Source of the DNA: Oscillospiraceae bacterium
GTDB lineage: Bacteria > Bacillota > Clostridia > Oscillospirales > Oscillospiraceae
Direction of reading: 5' to 3'
NCBI GenBank assembly: GCA_017521875.1
Contig: JAFXBH010000083.1
Span: forward strand, 1 to 11,300
Length of the DNA stretch: 11,300 nucleotides
The notes under the pieces were generated by a model. It was not told the DNA's origin. It saw nothing but the letters and a program-made list of their open reading frames with translations, and did no database searches. A program made the translations under genes and the position numbers. This document shows positions 7,373 through 11,300 of this stretch, one piece after another (positions within the stretch are counted from its first letter, which is position 1; each line of letters starts with the position of its first letter).

Positions 7373-8350
7373 TTATGTCAGATGTCCTGACACAGCAAAC
7401 CATGCAACCACACACATCACAGTGGTCACAAAGGTAAATACCAGAACGATTTTCTCCTCTTTCCAGCCACACATCTCAAAATGGTGATGAATCGGAGACA
7501 TTTTGAACAGGCGCTTGCCATGGGTTAATTTAAAGTAACCCACCTGCAGAATCACGGAAAGTGTTTCCACAATATACACAAGGCCAATCAAAACAAGCAC
7601 TAGCGGCATATCCAGCGCAAAGGCCAGTCCACAGACGATACCACCTAAAAACAACGAACCGGTATCTCCCATAAACACTTTGGCAGGATGCCAGTTGTAG
7701 AACAGATAGGCAATCAATCCACCTGTCAGCGCTGCAGGCAGTAAAGCAAGGTCATGTTTTTTCATTGTGACAGCGGAGATCACAAAGAATACCATCACCG
7801 GAATGGTGACCGAACCGCACAGACCGTCCACACCGTCGGTCAAATTCACCGCATTAACACATCCTACCATTACAAACATAGCAAAGAAAATGTAAACCAT
7901 GGGATGTATATAGAAACTCTTGTTCAGAAAGGGAATGTAAATGTTACTGGTCATACTGCCTTCTACATACAGCAAGTACAAATACAGTGCAGAGACCGCC
8001 ATCTGCAACATCGCCTTCTGAATGGCAGTCAGACCTAGATTCCGTTTAAATTTCAATTTAAAAAAATCATCCAGGAAACCGACGAAACCGAAACACAGTC
8101 CCAATATCAATGGATAAAAGGCAATTTTTTCCTCCATAGACGGAAAGTTAATCAGCAGGCAAATAATCGCCGAAAAAATAAACATCAGGCCGCCCATCAT
8201 AGGGGTACCGGCTTTATTGTTGTGCCAAGTCGGGCCGATTTCCCGGATAGACTGTCCGGCTTTCAGCGCCCGCAACACCGGCAATAAAAAGTATCCGATC
8301 ACACCGGTGAACACCAGAGATGCCAATGCCGTCATATAAACTCTTATCAT
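7373..8350 (-). CDS. mraY: MraY, phospho-MurNAc-pentapeptide transferase
   Basis: MraY moves phospho-MurNAc-pentapeptide from UDP to undecaprenyl phosphate, making lipid I at the membrane. The 325-residue length is usual and the protein is mostly hydrophobic helices. All landmark motifs are present: KAGTPMMGG (46-54), the DD pair D94/D95 in FLDDFFKLK, NAVNLTDGVDGL (166-177) with D172 and D175, FMGDTGSLFLGG (226-237) with D229, and the HHH motif at 288-290 in PIHHHFE. The start is supported by GGAGGAG, and 16 bases separate it from the murF stop. It is the target of natural nucleoside antibiotics in related proteins. No anomaly seen. Confidence 0.98.
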   Translation of the reverse strand: MIRVYMTALASLVFTGVIGYFLLPVLRALKAGQSIREIGPTWHNNKAGTPMMGGLMFIFSAIICLLINFPSMEEKIAFYPLILGLCFGFVGFLDDFFKLKFKRNLGLTAIQKAMLQMAVSALYLYLLYVEGSMTSNIYIPFLNKSFYIHPMVYIFFAMFVMVGCVNAVNLTDGVDGLCGSVTIPVMVFFVISAVTMKKHDLALLPAALTGGLIAYLFYNWHPAKVFMGDTGSLFLGGIVCGLAFALDMPLVLVLIGLVYIVETLSVILQVGYFKLTHGKRLFKMSPIHHHFEMCGWKEEKIVLVFTFVTTVMCVVAWFAVSGHLT

Positions 8351-8366
8351 GGGTTCTCCTCCGTAA

Positions 8367-9728
8367 TCAGGCTTCTTTCTTCAAAAACTGTTCCAAAATC
8401 TGCTCCATATGCATACCGTGGCTACCCTTAAAGAGCAAAGTGTCACCAGGTTTTGCCAATTGCAGCAGTACCTGTACCAACACATTCTTATCTGTAAAGG
8501 CCCGGGCATTGCTCTGAGACATACCACCGGTGATGGCGCCATAGAGCATTCTTTGGCTGCTGGGGCCGTATGCCAACAGCACATCGGCTTTCTGGGCGGC
8601 AACTCTACCGATCTTGTAATGCTCCGCATCGGAACACACACCCAGTTCCAGCATATCCCCCAATACCGCAAGATGGCGGCCGGGACGATTGCCCAGCACA
8701 TTCAGCGCTGCATTCATAGACTCAGGGCCGGCATTATAACAATCTTCGATGATGGTAAAGCCGTTCTTTTCATAGATCTCCTGACGACCCTCCATATTGC
8801 GGAAAGCAAGCAAATTCTTCTGAATCTGCTCCACGGGAACCTGCATTTCCATACCCACTGCGATGGCAGCCAGTGCATCATGAACATAGTGCTCCCCTTC
8901 TAAAGACAATTCCACCGGGAAAGTCTGCCGGCTACTGTCTACCATAAAGGCAAGTTTCGATTGGTTCTGAAGTACATCTCTGCCTACAACATCGCAGTCA
9001 CAATTTTGTGAACCAAAGTATGTGATTTTCCTGTCCAACTGTTTCCGCTGGTTCCAAAGCAGGCTATCATCGCCATTCAGCACCATCACACCGTTAGCGG
9101 GAACACCTTCCAAAATCTCCAGTTTCGCCTGCAAAATACCCTCTACAGAACCCAGGTGTTCAATGTGCATCGTACCAATATTGATGATTACGGCAATATC
9201 CGGCCTGCCGATGGAAGAAAGGTAAGCAATTTCCCGGAAATGGTTCATTCCCATCTCCAACACTGCAACTTCCGTATCGGAAGGCATAGCCAGGATCGCC
9301 ATTGGCATACCGATATCATTGTTATGGTTCGCCGGTGTCTTTGCCACTCGGTATGTACCCTCCAGCACTGCAGCAATCATTTCCTTGGTGGTACTCTTAC
9401 CTACAGAACCTGTAACACCTACCACTTTCATACCGATGCGCTCTCGCTCTCCCCGGGCAATCGTACCCAAAGCAAGTCGGGTATCTTCTACCACGATGGC
9501 AGGGTAATCTCCGTCTGCGTGGGTACAAAGGACAGCGGCCGCACCGTTTTCCAAAGCGCTGGGGATAAAATCGTGACCGTCACGCACTCCCTGCAAAGCA
9601 ATAAACAGTTGTCCTTTTTCAATCTTACGGCTATCGTTACCTGCGCCTAAAAAAGTAACATCTTTATATTTGGGGTCAATCTTGCCGCCGCACCAAAGTG
9701 CCGCCTGCTGCAAAGTAATTTTACCCAT
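8367..9728 (-). CDS. murF: MurF, UDP-MurNAc-tripeptide--D-alanyl-D-alanine ligase
   Basis: MurF adds D-Ala-D-Ala to the UDP-MurNAc-tripeptide with ATP, the last cytoplasmic step of the pentapeptide. The 453-residue protein has the N-terminal substrate domain (about 1-95), the ATP-binding Mur ligase domain with P-loop GVTGSVGKSTTKE (104-116), NHNNDIGMP (134-142), LEMGMNHFREI (157-167) and the C-terminal domain with DCYNAGPESM (329-338), LGDMLELG (356-363) and KGSHGMHME (434-442). The DCYNAxP motif separates MurF from MurE and MurC. The start shares one base with the murE stop (TAATG), with AAGGAG in the end of murE, so the two ligases are co-translated. Confidence 0.97.
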   Translation of the reverse strand: MGKITLQQAALWCGGKIDPKYKDVTFLGAGNDSRKIEKGQLFIALQGVRDGHDFIPSALENGAAAVLCTHADGDYPAIVVEDTRLALGTIARGERERIGMKVVGVTGSVGKSTTKEMIAAVLEGTYRVAKTPANHNNDIGMPMAILAMPSDTEVAVLEMGMNHFREIAYLSSIGRPDIAVIINIGTMHIEHLGSVEGILQAKLEILEGVPANGVMVLNGDDSLLWNQRKQLDRKITYFGSQNCDCDVVGRDVLQNQSKLAFMVDSSRQTFPVELSLEGEHYVHDALAAIAVGMEMQVPVEQIQKNLLAFRNMEGRQEIYEKNGFTIIEDCYNAGPESMNAALNVLGNRPGRHLAVLGDMLELGVCSDAEHYKIGRVAAQKADVLLAYGPSSQRMLYGAITGGMSQSNARAFTDKNVLVQVLLQLAKPGDTLLFKGSHGMHMEQILEQFLKKEA

Positions 9729-11179
9729 TATCCGTTCTTCTCCTTCAAATAAGCGGCTACCACTTCCCGTTCATCCAGATGGTGTTTCACGCCGCAAATT
9801 TCCTGGTAGGTTTCGTGACCCTTTCCAGCAAGTACTATTATATCATTTTTTTGTCCGATGTCCATAGCATGATGGATGGCTTTTACGCGATTTTCTATGA
9901 CTTTATAGTTATTTTTTGCCGGATTTACCCCTTTCAGGATATCCTGGATAATTTTTTCAGGGTCTTCTGTTCGGGGATTATCCGAGGTGATGACCGCATA
10001 ATCCGCAATGTCTACACCGATTTTACCCATAATAGGGCGCTTGATAGGATCCCGGTCGCCACCACAGCCAAAGACTGCAATCAGCCGGCCTTGGCAATAG
10101 CCTTTCACAGAGGACAGAACGTTTTCCAGTCCGTCGGGGGTATGGGCATAGTCGATCAGCACCGTATACGCTTTACCGGGAGTGGGAACGACCTCCACTC
10201 TGCCTTTAACCCCCTTGGCATTCCGCAATGCATTGGCAGCATCTTCCAGAGAGATGCCCAACTGCATAGCGCAACCTAAGACTGTCAGTGCGTTATACAC
10301 GGTAAATTTACCGGGGATCGGCAGGTTGACCTTGGTTTTTTGCTCACCGCAAACAGCAGTAAAGGCAATGCCGTCGGCAAGGAGTTGCAAGTCTTCTGCA
10401 TACAAACCGACCTTTTCTTTCGCGGAGGTCGTCAGTACAGGACAGAGCGCATTATCTGTCATTTGAGCAAACCAGGCATCGTCACGGTTGGCAACGGCAT
10501 AGTCGCAGCGACGGAACAGTTCGGCCTTTGTTTTACAATAATCCTCCATTGTCTTATGGAAGTCCAGATGGTCTTCTGTCAGATTGGTAAATGCGCCTAC
10601 CGCATAATGCAGTCCTGCCACTCTGTCCAAGGCAATCGCGTGAGAGGAAACCTCCATAATGGCATAGGTACATCCGGCATCTCGCATTTGTGCAAGGAGA
10701 CCCTGCAGTTCAAAACTTTCCGGGGTGGTCCGTTCTGTGGGAATCACCAAATCGCCGATCATATTCTCCATAGTGCCGATAAGGCCAACCTTAGCCCCCA
10801 GCACTTGCTCCAACACGTGTTTCAGCAGAAGTGTGGAAGAAGTTTTGCCGTTGGTGCCGGTGATACCGACCAGTTTCATAGCCTTACCGGGATGGTTGTA
10901 GAAATTGTCACCCAATTGCGCCAACGCCAGTCGGTCAGAAGCCACCTGAATATAGGGTACCGATTCCGGCTGAGGCTGGGCCGTCACTATGGCAGAGGCG
11001 CCTTTTTCCAGTGCCATAGGAATATACTTATTGCCATCGGTAGCAAAACCGGATATAGCCACAAACAAACTGCCGGGGGTGACCTTCCGGGAATCATAGA
11101 CCACCGATGTGATCTCTATATCCATATCCACATTGGATTTCAGCAGTTCCATTCCTGCCAGCAACTGACTTAATTTCAT
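9728..11179 (-). CDS. murE: MurE, UDP-MurNAc-dipeptide--meso-diaminopimelate ligase
   Basis: MurE adds the third stem residue to UDP-MurNAc-L-Ala-D-Glu. The 483 residues show the N-terminal UDP-substrate domain (YDSRKVTPGSLFVAISG, 28-44), P-loop GITGTNGKTSS (105-115), TTPES (151-155), MEVSSHAIALDR (175-186), a likely carbamylated lysine K218 in KTKAELF, and DYAHTPDGLENV (343-354). The DNPR motif (400-403, followed by TEDP) is the known marker for meso-diaminopimelate instead of L-lysine specificity, so this organism probably has DAP-type peptidoglycan. GKGHE (452-456) follows. AAAGGAG sets the start 24 bases after the penicillin-binding protein stop, and the stop overlaps murF by 1 base. Family and specificity are well supported. 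Confidence 0.97.
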   Translation of the reverse strand: MKLSQLLAGMELLKSNVDMDIEITSVVYDSRKVTPGSLFVAISGFATDGNKYIPMALEKGASAIVTAQPQPESVPYIQVASDRLALAQLGDNFYNHPGKAMKLVGITGTNGKTSSTLLLKHVLEQVLGAKVGLIGTMENMIGDLVIPTERTTPESFELQGLLAQMRDAGCTYAIMEVSSHAIALDRVAGLHYAVGAFTNLTEDHLDFHKTMEDYCKTKAELFRRCDYAVANRDDAWFAQMTDNALCPVLTTSAKEKVGLYAEDLQLLADGIAFTAVCGEQKTKVNLPIPGKFTVYNALTVLGCAMQLGISLEDAANALRNAKGVKGRVEVVPTPGKAYTVLIDYAHTPDGLENVLSSVKGYCQGRLIAVFGCGGDRDPIKRPIMGKIGVDIADYAVITSDNPRTEDPEKIIQDILKGVNPAKNNYKVIENRVKAIHHAMDIGQKNDIIVLAGKGHETYQEICGVKHHLDEREVVAAYLKEKNG

Positions 11180-11203
11180 AATGTTCTCCTTTGCGGCCGG
11201 GGG

Positions 11204-11300
11204 CTAATCCGCGGCCTTTGTATCCGTAAATATTAGTTTTATGGTGCTGCCTACCGTCACTTCCGTACCCTTGGGTTCTGACTGGGCGGTTACTACGGCC
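11204..11300 (-). CDS. Penicillin-binding protein, C-terminal PASTA end (partial)
   Basis: Only the last 31 codons are inside the window, ending in TAG 24 bases before murE. The residues AVVTAQSEPKGTEV (first 14) followed by VGSTIKLIF match the end of a PASTA repeat, a small domain thought to sense muropeptides or beta-lactam-like groups. A PASTA-tailed protein just upstream of murE is the usual place of the class B transpeptidase PBP2b/SpoVD, the partner of FtsW/SpoVE. The rest of the gene lies outside, so the catalytic domain is inferred from position. Whether it is the vegetative or the sporulation paralogue cannot be told. Confidence 0.8.
   Translation of the reverse strand, partial: AVVTAQSEPKGTEVTVGSTIKLIFTDTKAAD

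Noticed and set aside
8400..8430. KGSHGMHME in MurF in place of the usual KGSR motif as a sign of altered function
   Set aside because: All catalytic Mur ligase motifs are intact and this C-terminal position varies; nothing suggests loss of activity.
10340..11173. Plus-strand open frame of 277 codons opposite murE
   Set aside because: It has a cysteine/histidine-rich, low-logic composition and lies fully antisense to murE, whose motifs are complete.

Overview
The window is a cell-wall and division (dcw) gene cluster from a bacterium of the Firmicutes (Bacillota). It is most likely an anaerobic member of class Clostridia, perhaps of the Ruminococcaceae/Oscillospiraceae type. The evidence is protein flavour, AGGAGG-type ribosome binding sites, sigma-A promoters of TTGACN/TACAAT form, a PASTA-tailed penicillin-binding protein just before murE, and a MurE with the DNPR motif for meso-diaminopimelate. 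The genus cannot be fixed from sequence alone. Every real gene lies on the minus strand, so transcription runs from high to low coordinates. I see no mobile element, CRISPR array or phage gene.

From right to left the first block (11300 to 4123) is one tightly packed operon: the C-terminus of a PASTA-domain penicillin-binding protein, then murE, murF, mraY, ftsW, murG and ftsQ/divIB. Gene junctions are 1- or 4-base overlaps or gaps of 4 to 24 bases, and several ribosome binding sites lie in the last codons of the preceding gene. MurE and MurF finish the UDP-MurNAc-pentapeptide, MraY and MurG build lipid I and lipid II, FtsW polymerises glycan at the septum, and FtsQ belongs to the divisome. 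murD is missing between mraY and ftsW, and no ftsA precedes ftsZ.

The second block is ftsZ (3976 to 2936), which has its own near-consensus promoter in the 146-base gap after ftsQ and ends in a strong intrinsic terminator. The U-tract of that terminator stops about 11 bases before the start codon of the next gene.

The third block (2877 to 249) is a coupled three-gene unit: a class I SAM-dependent methyltransferase, the redox chaperone Hsp33 (hslO) and a sugar-transfer-associated ATP-grasp protein. No room exists for a separate promoter after the terminator, so it probably lives on read-through from ftsZ. A GC-rich hairpin follows it. The fourth block is a tRNA-Val(UAC) gene with encoded CCA, a perfect sigma-A promoter, upstream A-tracts resembling an UP element, and a foldable 5' leader.

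Most of the window is ordinary housekeeping. The points worth a second look are the terminator inside the ftsZ/methyltransferase junction, the methyltransferase-hslO-ATP-grasp unit, the tRNA leader hairpin with tandem G.A mismatches, and the gene content of the division cluster. I found no clear new biological system.
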